A DNA stretch of 64,000 nt. It comes from Sphingobacterium sp. ML3W (lineage in GTDB: Bacteria > Bacteroidota > Bacteroidia > Sphingobacteriales > Sphingobacteriaceae). The notes under the pieces are model-generated. The model saw only the letters and a list, made by a program, of their open reading frames with translations. It did not search any database and was not told the origin of the DNA. Position 1 is the stretch's first letter; every line of letters starts with the position of its first letter. Positions 29,301 to 37,885 of the stretch are shown here, in pieces. The DNA is taken from NCBI RefSeq assembly GCF_029542085.1, contig NZ_CP107036.1, positions 3,906,001 through 3,970,000 of the forward strand, in the 5' to 3' direction. Made by a program: the position numbers and the translations under genes.

Positions 29301-29408
29301 GTAGATCCAGAATCTGTTTTCGCAATCAACTCCAATGCTACAGGCTTTGAGAACTTTTCTACACCTACATCCAGATCATTCTTTCTTAATGTCACTTTAG
29401 GTTTCTAA
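26313..29408 (+). CDS. SusC/RagA-family TonB-linked outer membrane receptor (susC2)
   Basis: A 1031-residue SusC-type receptor. The signal peptide and regulatory-like domain (MSLFYKKATGLALCTIFSAS start, LYAQQ cleavage area) nearly match susC1 and susC3. The plug contains PLIIVDGVPMNNFLGG and GGAASALYGSRAGNGAIVI, and the barrel ends FFLNVTLGF. The barrel is about 70-85 residues shorter than in susC1 and susC3 and differs in sequence, which suggests another ligand. It is the second gene in the rok2-susC2-susD2 unit. Confidence 0.95.
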   Translation: MSLFYKKATGLALCTIFSASALYAQQTITGKVSDDKGPVSGVTVAVKGTTKATQTNASGSFNIDAAPGETIRLSIVGYKTQEIVVGSTKTINVTLTADASTLGEVVVTAMGIKREKKTLGYSFQEVKSEQLTDAKETNVANALVGKVSGLQVIKGSAGPASSTKITLRGNNSLTGDNQPLIIVDGVPMNNFLGGMKGNGDKNNDMWNPATDMGGGLGDINPDDIESMSVLKGGAASALYGSRAGNGAIVITTKSGKAQKGAGITYSSTIGLETIFMTPKLQNSYGQGKDGVYNPISTTSWGDKATKVYDNIGAYFNTGVNHTQNLAFQQQLGETNIYSSATYLNDQSKIPGSSLERINLMTKVTSSFGPDKRWTTDVKVQYMNMNAKNRPISGQNNSNVYSTLFTMPRSMNILDFKNPLNAVGDMAWYGTSENKTMNPYWLEKYRLNNDIRDRFIMNGNIKYKFNDWLDAEARFGRDQYTTNYENKTYGGSPLITGGSYGVGKNTFFENNFTVALNARKDNLIGKWGGSASVFGQIMKTRSTGIDASTGELQVPNLFYINNSKSFPTIEQSLLQKQINSLYATAEINYDNYLFLNVTGRNDWSSALGLDNRSFFYPSVSGSWVISDMISKTGGSLPSWLSFAKLRGSYAEVGNDLPSFQLYNVYNIGKDPNGNTTAGMGNTKYSPSILSELIKTIEFGFDTRLFNSRLGLDFAWYKTNATNQLIDLPMNPYSGYEYEKINAGNIQNSGFEIVLDGRILTNKDQLTWNSSLNFSRNRNKIISLADGVDMYPLGSYDNVSIRALEGGLYGDIYGTKFLRVEDPNSEFNGQLILNGSGLPQAASGLHKLGNQAPKALVGWNNNFAYKNFGLSFQVDGRFGGEFFSGTNLNLQANGNAEITAPNGERNPFVVDGVIASNGSYTKNTTQTTQQLYWTQVTSTSGNYGITEQNVYDATNIRLRNVTLSYNFPKSILGNSIVQRAKVSLTGNNLWMIKSYANGVDPESVFAINSNATGFENFSTPTSRSFFLNVTLGF

Positions 29409-29428
29409 TCAATTAAAAACGATAAATC

Positions 29429-31327
29429 ATGAAAAATATCATATCAAAAATAGGTTTTGCTTTACTTTTGGGGGGAGTTATCAGCTCATGCTCTAAATTT
29501 GAAGAGATGAACGTCAATCCGTATAAGGCGAATGACGACCAAGTCAAAATCGAATTCTTTTTTAATAACGCACTTACTGGCGCGCAACAAGACCCTAATA
29601 TCGCTGAACGTATCTTTGTTCTCGACTGGAAAACTACCGGAAGACAACATATGACCAATGGTTTAGCAACTGGAACAGTAAATGATGATTGGTCCAAAGA
29701 ATATTATAGATATTCAGCTGAATGGATCAAAAATGCTACCAAAGGAATTGAGGTTGCAACCAATGAAATCAATGCTGGATCCGCAAAAGATTATACCAAT
29801 AATCTGTTGCAGATCTCCCGTATCTGGAGAGCATACTTGATCAGTGAGGTAACAGATAATTTTGGCCCTACCCCGATTGCGTTCGCAGAAGGAGTCAATC
29901 CAAAATATAGTTCAGTCAAAGATGTTTACTATTACCTTTTCGAAGAACTTAAAGACGCAACTTCCAAAATAAAACCCGGAATTAAGGTTCCTGATGATGT
30001 TGTCAAGTTTGACCGTGCTTATGGGTTTAACGATGAGAAGTGGATCAAATACGCTAATTCAATGCGTATGCGTTTAGCGATGCGCCTATCTGAGATCGAT
30101 GCCAACAAAGCAAAATCAGAATTCGAGGCTGCTGTGGCTACCAATAAATACATCAGCAATACAGCAGATAATTTTACTGTTGCGGAGAAAGATGGCTGGG
30201 ATCCTTTGACAGGTGTCATGAGCCGTAGTTGGAACTATCAGGCCCTTTCGGCGACATTAAATAATCTCTATCTTGGATTAGGTGGAATTCAAACTGAAAA
30301 GCAAGTTGCTCAAGATCTGAAGTCTTCAATTAAAGCCGAAAACTATATTGGCAAGCGTTACAGTAATCATTTCACGAGTAAGACTAATGACCCTTCTGCG
30401 GGTTACTGGTTGGATGGTCTACCAAATAAAATAGATCCACGTGCGTTAAAAGCATTTTTTATCCCCGGAGATTTTAACAATAGCAATTTCTTCGATAACG
30501 GCGACGATTCTAAAAAAACGGTAGACACCTTAGTGAATGGCAATACCAAAATTGCTGTAAACACAAAATATACCTGGAATGCCTTCTCATTAGGCGACTG
30601 GGCGGCCAAAGGTACAAATAACCGGCTGAGAAGTACATTAGTCGGTAAAGTTCCGGCAATTGCCGTTCAATTTAGAAGAAGCGCAAATAGCCGTATTTTC
30701 TTTGCGAACTGGGAAAGTTATTTCTTGTTGGCCGAAGCATCGCTAAAAGGATGGATAACAGGAACAACAGCACAGGCAGCTTATGAAAATGGTGTAAGAG
30801 CTAATTTTGATTATTGGGGAGTAGGTCAGTTTGCTTCGGAATACCTAAGCTCTACGGATTATAACAGAGTGGGCACATCCGTTAGTTTCACACATATTGC
30901 GGAACCAGGCGATGCACATACCATGGATTATATTGATGGCTATACGAATGCTGCTGGGACAGTAAGCATTAAGTACCCGGTCAATTCTCTTTACAAAAAT
31001 GGTACAGTACGTAATGACTTATTGACGAAGATTATTACCCAAAAATTCATTGCCAATTTACCTTGGTTACCATTAGAGTCCTGGAATGACCAAAGAAGAT
31101 TGGGTTTACCATTCTATGAAAATCCTGCAATTGAAAATGCTTTACCGAACTTACCTGATCTTACATCAGCAAACTTTATGACAAGCAGCATCAAATTCTT
31201 TCCGCAACGATTAGCATTCCCATCTTCCTTTAGGGATACTGATCCTGCTGAATACCAAAATGCGGTATCGCTATTGGGTGGAGTGGATAAAGTGTTGACA
31301 CCACTTTGGTGGGCAAAACAGAAATAA
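29429..31327 (+). CDS. SusD-family outer membrane lipoprotein (susD2)
   Basis: A 632-residue SusD-like lipoprotein with lipobox SSCSK (Cys21) and the start of the mature domain FEEMNVNPYKANDDQ typical of SusD-like families. The C-terminus has ESWNDQRRLGLPFYENP and KFFPQRLAFPSSFRDTDPAE, the usual tail motifs. It should form the surface lid of susC2. It is 20 bp from susC2 and ends the operon at a hairpin terminator. Confidence 0.92.
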   Translation: MKNIISKIGFALLLGGVISSCSKFEEMNVNPYKANDDQVKIEFFFNNALTGAQQDPNIAERIFVLDWKTTGRQHMTNGLATGTVNDDWSKEYYRYSAEWIKNATKGIEVATNEINAGSAKDYTNNLLQISRIWRAYLISEVTDNFGPTPIAFAEGVNPKYSSVKDVYYYLFEELKDATSKIKPGIKVPDDVVKFDRAYGFNDEKWIKYANSMRMRLAMRLSEIDANKAKSEFEAAVATNKYISNTADNFTVAEKDGWDPLTGVMSRSWNYQALSATLNNLYLGLGGIQTEKQVAQDLKSSIKAENYIGKRYSNHFTSKTNDPSAGYWLDGLPNKIDPRALKAFFIPGDFNNSNFFDNGDDSKKTVDTLVNGNTKIAVNTKYTWNAFSLGDWAAKGTNNRLRSTLVGKVPAIAVQFRRSANSRIFFANWESYFLLAEASLKGWITGTTAQAAYENGVRANFDYWGVGQFASEYLSSTDYNRVGTSVSFTHIAEPGDAHTMDYIDGYTNAAGTVSIKYPVNSLYKNGTVRNDLLTKIITQKFIANLPWLPLESWNDQRRLGLPFYENPAIENALPNLPDLTSANFMTSSIKFFPQRLAFPSSFRDTDPAEYQNAVSLLGGVDKVLTPLWWAKQK

Positions 31328-31353
31328 GTTTTTCACTCAATGAATTATAATTA

Positions 31354-31378
31354 AGCCGGCTCATAGCCGGCTTTTTTT
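31354..31378 (+). terminator. Terminator of the rok2-susC2-susD2 operon
   Basis: Stem AGCCGGC/GCCGGCT at 31354-31360 and 31366-31372 with loop TCATA, followed by seven T bases. Confidence 0.9.
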
Positions 31379-31474
31379 GTATAACCATATATAACTAAAT
31401 CTTGTTTGTTACAATACATCCTATTTGTATCCGCATAAAATAACAAAGAATAGCATTTTTATTCACTAATAGCC

Positions 31475-31523
31475 TTAAGTTCAAAATTCTTTTTAAAAAA
31501 TTTAAAAAGAATTTTGAACTTAA
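31475..31523 (+). promoter_or_regulatory. 49-bp perfect palindrome, extended operator-like dyad upstream of rok3
   Basis: Arms 31475-31497 and 31501-31523 are perfect 23-nt reverse complements around a 3-base AAA centre. Inside lies the shared module: CTTTTT (31489-31494), 9 bp, AAAAAG (31504-31509), then AAGA (31507-31510), 7 bp, ACTT (31518-31521). It ends 13 bp before the -7-like box TATCTTTA. There is no T-run or upstream gene end beside it, so an operator is likelier than a terminator. Confidence 0.7.
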
Positions 31524-31684
31524 CATAAAAAGCACATATCTTTAACTTATAAAGCTTATACAAAGCTGGTATATCCGGTATTTATAAGCAACTATGAAAA
31601 CCAGATTGATACTAAACACATGATAATCAATCATTAATAAGCTTAAAGAATAAACACAATACCACGAATACAATTGAACTAGAT

Positions 31685-32848
31685 ATGATCATCGAGATTT
31701 TAAGAATGTTGTATTACAAACCGATGCAACCGATTGCAGACATTGCAAATTCATTGTCCCGAAGCATTCCATCTGTTACCAAACAGATTAATGATCTCAT
31801 GACTAAAAATGTCATCGTAGAGAAAGGTTATGCTGCATCTACTGGGGGAAGAAAAGCCATACAATATATGCTTAATGAAGATTTAACGCAAAGCATTATC
31901 AGCATTACCATCGACCAATTTTACACTTCCATATCTTTAACAAACCTGAAAGCCGAAATAATTTCTTCAAAAAACAACATTCCGATTGACCTTGGAGACA
32001 GAAATGCCACAGACGCAATAATAGAAGCCATAAACAATTTCATTAGCACGGGCAATATAGATCTAAATCAGGTTATCGGTATCGGAATCAGTATGCCCGG
32101 CTTCGTAAATACTGACACAGGACTAAATGAATCTTATAATGAAGATTCGTGTTTATACAATATCCGTGAGTGTGTAGAAAAAGAATTTCATCTTCCGACT
32201 ATTATTGACAATGATTCGCGTTGTATTGCTTGGGCTGAAAAGAAATTTGGTGAAGCACAGGATTCATCTCATTCATTAGTGATCAATCTAAATTGGGGTG
32301 TAGGCTTAGGTATTTTAATCAATGATGACATATTCAAAGGTACATCGGGCTATGCCGGAGAATTTAGCCATATTCCACTTTCTGAAACACTGACATTATG
32401 CTCGTGTGGAAAAAGAGGCTGTTTGGAAGTCGAAGCATCCATTAGCGCAGCTATTCGGAATACCGAAAGAGATATTAAAAATGGAGAATATTCTATTTAT
32501 GAAAAACTTGTCAATGAGCATGTCAATAAAATTGAGGCTTTAATAGAAGCAGTGCAAATCGGTGACCAAGTAGCCATCAATAATATTGGAAAAATAGGTT
32601 ACATGCTTGGCAAAGGAATTTCAACATTAATACACATTCTTAATCCAAACAAAATTATCATCAGTGGTAGAGGAGCAGAAATCGGGCATATTCTAGTTCC
32701 TCATATTCAGGTTGCGATCAATGAGTATAGTATTCCCAAGATTTCAAAAAAGACAACACTTAGCATCTCCACTTTACACAAAAAAGCACAACAAATGGGG
32801 ACAATAGCTTTAGTAGTAGAAAAATACATTACCAACATAATTAACTAA
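31685..32848 (+). CDS. ROK-family transcriptional regulator (rok3)
   Basis: A 387-residue third paralogue. The winged helix-turn-helix (PIADIANSLSRSIPSVTKQI) differs more from rok1 and rok2 than they do from each other, notably SRSIPSVTKQ against SKSTPIVTK. The ROK domain keeps IDNDSRCIAWAEKKFG, WGVGLGILINDDIF, GEFSHIPL and CSCGKRGCLE. It lies 24 bp before susC3, the same spacing as rok2 to susC2. The changed recognition helix together with its own extended palindrome suggests partial divergence of DNA specificity. Confidence 0.93.
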   Translation: MIIEILRMLYYKPMQPIADIANSLSRSIPSVTKQINDLMTKNVIVEKGYAASTGGRKAIQYMLNEDLTQSIISITIDQFYTSISLTNLKAEIISSKNNIPIDLGDRNATDAIIEAINNFISTGNIDLNQVIGIGISMPGFVNTDTGLNESYNEDSCLYNIRECVEKEFHLPTIIDNDSRCIAWAEKKFGEAQDSSHSLVINLNWGVGLGILINDDIFKGTSGYAGEFSHIPLSETLTLCSCGKRGCLEVEASISAAIRNTERDIKNGEYSIYEKLVNEHVNKIEALIEAVQIGDQVAINNIGKIGYMLGKGISTLIHILNPNKIIISGRGAEIGHILVPHIQVAINEYSIPKISKKTTLSISTLHKKAQQMGTIALVVEKYITNIIN

Positions 32849-32872
32849 CGTTTTTAAACAAACACCTAAAAC

Positions 32873-35800
32873 ATGAGTCTATTTTACAAAAAAACTGCAG
32901 GATTGGCGTTATGTACACTCTTTAGTGCAACATCGCTCTACGCGCAGCAAAGCATTTCTGGAATAGTTTCAGATGCTAATGGACCTATCTCTGGTGCTAC
33001 TGTTTCTGTAAAGGGAACAACTAGAGGTACACAAACAGGAACCAACGGATCATTTACAATTCAAGCTTCTCAAGGCGAAACGTTACGCGTATCCATTGTT
33101 GGATACAAATCTCAGGAGATTGTCGTTGGATCATCCAAAACAATCAATATTAAATTAACTGAAGATGCTTCCAACTTAGAGGAAGTAGTTGTTACAGCGA
33201 TGGGGATCAAACGGGCACCAAAAGAACTGGGATATGCAATGAGTACTGTAGATTCCAAAGAATTAACAAAAACCGGATCACCAAACTTCGCTGGAGCATT
33301 ATATGGTAAAGCCCCAGGTGTACGTATCTCAGCAGCTCCCGGTGGCGCCACTTCAGGAATTAACATTAATATTCGTGGTACAAATTCCATTACTGGAAAT
33401 TCCCAACCTTTAGTCATCATTGACGGGGTACCAATGAGACAAACTTCTTTCAACAACTCGGATTACTGGGGAGATCAACGTGCTCGAGGTAATGGACTGG
33501 AAGATCTCAACCCTGAAGACATCGAAAACATCAGTATTCTAAAAGGTGCTTCCGCTGCAGCGCTATATGGATCGGAAGCAATGAATGGTGTTGTTTTGGT
33601 GACGACTAAATCTGGAAAAGCAGGAAAAGGGTTTACACTCGATTTTAATGCGACTTACACGCATGACCAAATTGCGTATTTACCAAGATTTCAAGACGTC
33701 AGGGGGCCTGGATACTCTAAGGCATATCAAGATGACAAACAATCGGACGATATGTTTCAATATTATGGTAGTGCACAAACTATCAATGGCGTCAATAGAG
33801 GCGTCATGAATACTAGTGTGAATTTCGGGCCTCTATTTGATGGAAAAGATATTATTTCCTGGGATGGAAAGGTTCGGCCATACTCCGCCCAAAATGCCTA
33901 TAATAAATTTTTCAACAATCCAAATAATAGCATTTTCAACTTAGCACTGGGCAATACAACAGAAAATTCCAATATTCGTTTCTCGCTTACTCGGCAAGAT
34001 AATCAGATGACCGCATTAGAATCTTATAACAAGAAAAATATCGCGAATCTGAACGCTAGCTTTACGCTTTGGAAAAATTTCAAGAATGATGTTGTTGTCA
34101 ACTTTGTCAATCAACGCACCCATAACAGACCATTTTTAACGGATCGTTTGATTAACAACTTTGGGGGTATGATTTCTACATTTGATAATCCTGAATGGTA
34201 CTACGATAAATATCAAACGAGTTTAGGTTATAAATATGTAATTGATGCCCCAGATGCCCAAAGTCTAACTCCAGGAGAAAATATACGATACAATGGTTAC
34301 CGTGGTGATGTTTTAGAGTATGCGTGGAATTCTAAAGCAAAACAATATGATGAATATTCAAACCGTTTGATTGGGTCGTATACAGCCACTTGGAGTGTGA
34401 CGAATGATTTATCATTACGTGCACGTGTTTCAGCGGATGTCACCGCTCTAAAGACAGAAGACAAACAACCCAACGAAAAGCCGCTATTATTTGGTAACTC
34501 TGGGTTTTTCTCCTTGGGAAATCAAAATGCAAACATCTATTATACCGATTTATTGGCTACTTATAATAAACAGTTAAATAAAGACATTAAAATCGGAGTT
34601 GTTGGAGGATACACGGCAACTAGATCTGAAGATGTATATGTACAAAACCAAACTGATGGTGGATTAACTGTAAGAAATTGGTTTGACGTAAATGCAACAT
34701 TAAATCAGGCTACGAGAAGCGACAGATATAATTATAGAAACCGTATGTTAAGAGACGCTCTCTTTGGGACCTTAAATTTCAATTTGAAAGAATTCTGGAA
34801 TGTTGAAGGTACATTACGTCGTGAACGAATTTCGACCATGCGCCCAGACAACAATGTGCTTTATTATCCATCCGTAAATTCAAGTTTGATTCTGTCCGAT
34901 GCTTTCCATTTACCAGAATTTTTTAACTATGCCAAATTACGAGGTTCATGGGGTATTGTTGGTAATTATCCGGACATCTATAAAAGTGCCCTGGCATATA
35001 CACAAAAAACTTTAGGAACGCAAACAAATGGCGGTGCTTCTGTTATATATACAACAGTACCTACCACTGAATTTGGCAATGAAACTATCAAACCAGAGAC
35101 TAAAAACGAGGTTGAATTTGGTTTGGAAACTAAAATGTTAAACGGGCGATTGGGACTAGATATCACTTATTACAATGGATTGATTAAAGATCAGATCTTA
35201 AACTATACTTTGCCAATTAGCTCCGGATCAAATTCAATCCTAGCGAACGTAGGTACTTTACGCAATACGGGATGGGAATTCGCGATTAACGGTACACCAA
35301 TTCAAAAAGAAAATTTCAGATGGTCTACAACATTGAACTTTTCAATGAATAAAAATATGGTCAAGGAATTACCAGGCAATACCGGCACCTTATTGTTAAG
35401 AGATTATGATGGAAACGCAGCACAATTAGTCGCTAATGTAGGTCAGCCCATGGGAGACATCATGGTAAGACCGATTAAATTAGATGACAATGGAAATAAG
35501 GTTGTATCCGCAAATGGCTTGTATGAGATCGATGGAAATCGGTGGATAAAAGCAGGAAATGCAATGCCAAAAGCAGTTGGAGGTTTTATCAACAACTTCA
35601 ATTATAAAAACTTCAACTTAGATATTTTAATGGATTTTAGACTCGGTGGAAGTGTTATGCCTACAGGTATAAATTGGATGACGAGTAGAGGGTTAACAGA
35701 GGAAAGTTTAAATAATATGGATGCAGCCCATGGAGGACTAAGCTACTATCAAACGAAAGATGCAAGTGGAAATATCATTGGTGTAGCGACAAACGGCAAT

Positions 35801-36220
35801 ACTGGTCCAAATGGGGAAACAGTCTATCACGATGGTATGCTTATGGATGGCAAACTCTCAGATGGAACAAATAATACAAACATTATTTCGCAGGCTACCT
35901 ATTATAACAGCACCTATAATTGGGGCGGGCCACAATATTCCCAATCAAGGTATGAGCTCTATGTGCAAAAAAATAATTATATAAAAATGCGTGAAATATC
36001 ACTGGGCTATCGTTTACCTGCTTCAGTCGCTGCTAAATTAAAGGCTAAGAATTTACAAATATCTGCATTTGGCCGCAACTTATTCTTTGTATACAGGTCA
36101 ATTAAAGATATAGATCCGGAACAAATGACAGGTGGTTCTAACTGGATTAATAATGTTTCAAATGCAGGGACATCACCCGCTACAAGAACCTATGGTTTAA
36201 TGCTACGTGCTAGCTTCTAA
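32873..36220 (+). CDS. SusC/RagA-family TonB-linked outer membrane receptor (susC3)
   Basis: A 1115-residue SusC-type receptor. The N-terminal 110 residues (signal ending LYAQQ, regulatory-like domain, LEEVVVTAMGIKRAPKELGY) match susC1 and susC2 closely. The plug has PLVIIDGVPMRQTSF and GASAAALYGSEAMNGVVLV, and the barrel ends LMLRASF. In barrel organisation, including the YHDGMLMDG segment near the end, it is nearer to susC1 than to susC2. Second gene of rok3-susC3-susD3. Confidence 0.95.
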   Translation: MSLFYKKTAGLALCTLFSATSLYAQQSISGIVSDANGPISGATVSVKGTTRGTQTGTNGSFTIQASQGETLRVSIVGYKSQEIVVGSSKTINIKLTEDASNLEEVVVTAMGIKRAPKELGYAMSTVDSKELTKTGSPNFAGALYGKAPGVRISAAPGGATSGININIRGTNSITGNSQPLVIIDGVPMRQTSFNNSDYWGDQRARGNGLEDLNPEDIENISILKGASAAALYGSEAMNGVVLVTTKSGKAGKGFTLDFNATYTHDQIAYLPRFQDVRGPGYSKAYQDDKQSDDMFQYYGSAQTINGVNRGVMNTSVNFGPLFDGKDIISWDGKVRPYSAQNAYNKFFNNPNNSIFNLALGNTTENSNIRFSLTRQDNQMTALESYNKKNIANLNASFTLWKNFKNDVVVNFVNQRTHNRPFLTDRLINNFGGMISTFDNPEWYYDKYQTSLGYKYVIDAPDAQSLTPGENIRYNGYRGDVLEYAWNSKAKQYDEYSNRLIGSYTATWSVTNDLSLRARVSADVTALKTEDKQPNEKPLLFGNSGFFSLGNQNANIYYTDLLATYNKQLNKDIKIGVVGGYTATRSEDVYVQNQTDGGLTVRNWFDVNATLNQATRSDRYNYRNRMLRDALFGTLNFNLKEFWNVEGTLRRERISTMRPDNNVLYYPSVNSSLILSDAFHLPEFFNYAKLRGSWGIVGNYPDIYKSALAYTQKTLGTQTNGGASVIYTTVPTTEFGNETIKPETKNEVEFGLETKMLNGRLGLDITYYNGLIKDQILNYTLPISSGSNSILANVGTLRNTGWEFAINGTPIQKENFRWSTTLNFSMNKNMVKELPGNTGTLLLRDYDGNAAQLVANVGQPMGDIMVRPIKLDDNGNKVVSANGLYEIDGNRWIKAGNAMPKAVGGFINNFNYKNFNLDILMDFRLGGSVMPTGINWMTSRGLTEESLNNMDAAHGGLSYYQTKDASGNIIGVATNGNTGPNGETVYHDGMLMDGKLSDGTNNTNIISQATYYNSTYNWGGPQYSQSRYELYVQKNNYIKMREISLGYRLPASVAAKLKAKNLQISAFGRNLFFVYRSIKDIDPEQMTGGSNWINNVSNAGTSPATRTYGLMLRASF

Positions 36221-36231
36221 ATTTTACGAAA

Positions 36232-37812
36232 ATGAAAAAACAAATTTTTATTTTGGGGCTACTTGCAGCTTCCATATCGACGATAACATCTTGTAAAAAA
36301 GATTCTTTTGGTGATTTTTATAAAAACCCTGGTAAAGTGTCAGAATCAACGCCAGAAAAGCAATTTACAGGCATGATTTATGACTTTCGAGCATTAATTA
36401 TCCCAACTTATGGAAATTATTTCATCACATTACGTCCAACAATCAATCTATACATCCAAAATCTTGGATCTGTAAATCAGGCCAATCAATTAATCCCCGG
36501 TTCTGCAGCCGTAGAAGAAAGATGGAACAAATATTATGCTGGTCTAGCACAATACAAGGAATTTGTTCGTTTGTATGACGCACTAAGCGCCGAGGATAAA
36601 ATTCAGAAAAGGGCAATGGCTTTGGCCGCGAAAGTTTTGTTTTATGACCAAACACAACAAATGGTAGACTTAGTAGGTGATATTCCTTGGACAGAAGCGG
36701 GTAAATTAATGGGAAACGGGGGGGATTATACAATATCTTATCCAAAGTATGACAAAGCAGAGGATATTTATACCACCATGTTAGATGATTTAAAAGCAAT
36801 AAGTACCGAACTAAAGTCTACTACCGTTCCACAAACTTTTGCTGCCACCTTCAAAACACAGGATTTAATTAACAATGGAGATATTACTTTATGGACAAAA
36901 TATTGTAATTCACTCCGTTTAAGAATGTTAACCCGCGTTTCTGGAACTTCTCAATTTTCTGCGAGAGCGACCACGGAACTTGCTCAGATTGTAGAAGATC
37001 CAACGAACTATCCTCTTATTTTAACAAACAGTGAAAACGCCCAAATTGATATTTTTAATATAAGTTCAGATATTAAATCCGAAGACATCAAAGGTGCTTT
37101 TGAAACAGATGGTTGGTATTCAAACATAGCCAGTAAATATATGATTGATGAAATGAATAAAATCAACGACCCCCGTCGCCAGTTATTATTTGAAACTGGT
37201 TCAACTGCAAATAAAGCCTATATTGGTCTTGATCAGAGCGCCTCATCAGCTGACCAAAACATCTTGGTCAGGGGAACAACATTAAGCTTCTTACATCGTA
37301 ACACGATTTCGCGAAACAAATTTCTTCCTGGTCTATTGGTAACCGCATCTGAAGTAAACTTATTATTAGCTGAATACTATAATAAACACAACAATAATAC
37401 AAAAGCGAAATCTGTATTTGAAATAGCATTGAAAGAATCGGTAGACCTCTATACGAAGATTAGTCAGAAAAGTGATGATGCTACTATTGCTAAAGCCACT
37501 GTCCCTACAACGACTCAAATTAATGATTTTGTGACAGCTGTCAACTGGGATAATGCGAGTAATAAAATGCAATTGATCGCCACACAAAAATGGTTACATT
37601 TCAACTTGTTCCAGGCTGTGGAAAACTGGTCAGAACAACGACGTTTAGATTACCCCAAATTTACGATCCCAACATTTTCTTCTGATAGACAAAAAACTGT
37701 CCCCGTCAGATTAACGCTACCTCAAACAGAGGCTACTTACAACACAAAAAATTACGATGAAGTAAAAAGTAAAGACACACCGGACACCAAAATTTTCTGG
37801 GACGTCAATTAA
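36232..37812 (+). CDS. SusD-family outer membrane lipoprotein (susD3)
   Basis: A 526-residue SusD-like lipoprotein. The signal MKKQIFILGLLAASISTITS is followed by CKKD (lipidated Cys21). The C-terminal signature ENWSEQRRLDYPKFTIP and PVRLTLPQTEATYNTKNYDEV is typical of the SusD-like families with shorter proteins. It is 12 bp from susC3 and should cap it. A terminator follows. Confidence 0.92.
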   Translation: MKKQIFILGLLAASISTITSCKKDSFGDFYKNPGKVSESTPEKQFTGMIYDFRALIIPTYGNYFITLRPTINLYIQNLGSVNQANQLIPGSAAVEERWNKYYAGLAQYKEFVRLYDALSAEDKIQKRAMALAAKVLFYDQTQQMVDLVGDIPWTEAGKLMGNGGDYTISYPKYDKAEDIYTTMLDDLKAISTELKSTTVPQTFAATFKTQDLINNGDITLWTKYCNSLRLRMLTRVSGTSQFSARATTELAQIVEDPTNYPLILTNSENAQIDIFNISSDIKSEDIKGAFETDGWYSNIASKYMIDEMNKINDPRRQLLFETGSTANKAYIGLDQSASSADQNILVRGTTLSFLHRNTISRNKFLPGLLVTASEVNLLLAEYYNKHNNNTKAKSVFEIALKESVDLYTKISQKSDDATIAKATVPTTTQINDFVTAVNWDNASNKMQLIATQKWLHFNLFQAVENWSEQRRLDYPKFTIPTFSSDRQKTVPVRLTLPQTEATYNTKNYDEVKSKDTPDTKIFWDVN

Positions 37813-37834
37813 TAGACACTACATCTACCAAATA

Positions 37835-37868
37835 GAAAGCCACTCTCGGGTGGCTTTCTTATTATCAT
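37835..37868 (+). terminator. Terminator of the rok3-susC3-susD3 operon
   Basis: Stem GAAAGCCAC/GTGGCTTTC at 37835-37843 and 37850-37858 with a 6-base loop, followed by TTATTATCATTTT. It lies just before the GH29 gene, whose true start is downstream of it. Confidence 0.82.
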
Positions 37869-37885
37869 TTTCATTATATTTATAC

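Larger units (their letters stand above)
31328..31684. other. Intergenic region between susD2 and rok3
   Basis: 357 bases holding the susD2 terminator, a perfect 49-bp palindrome (31475-31523), and a -7-like TATCTTTA at 31537-31544. A leader of about 135 bases to rok3 follows, in which nothing else is recognised. Confidence 0.6.

Noticed and set aside
31475..31523. The 49-bp palindrome as a terminator
   Set aside because: The susD2 transcript already ends at the GC-rich hairpin at 31354-31378; the palindrome is AT-only at its centre, precedes a -7-like box and contains the operator module shared with three other promoters.
23596..32848. ROK proteins as glucokinase-type sugar kinases
   Set aside because: All three have an N-terminal winged helix-turn-helix and lie beside transport genes with repeated promoter dyads; NagC/XylR-type regulators fit better.
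36443..36799. 118-codon minus-strand open frame
   Set aside because: Antisense shadow of susD3 with no start context or domain.
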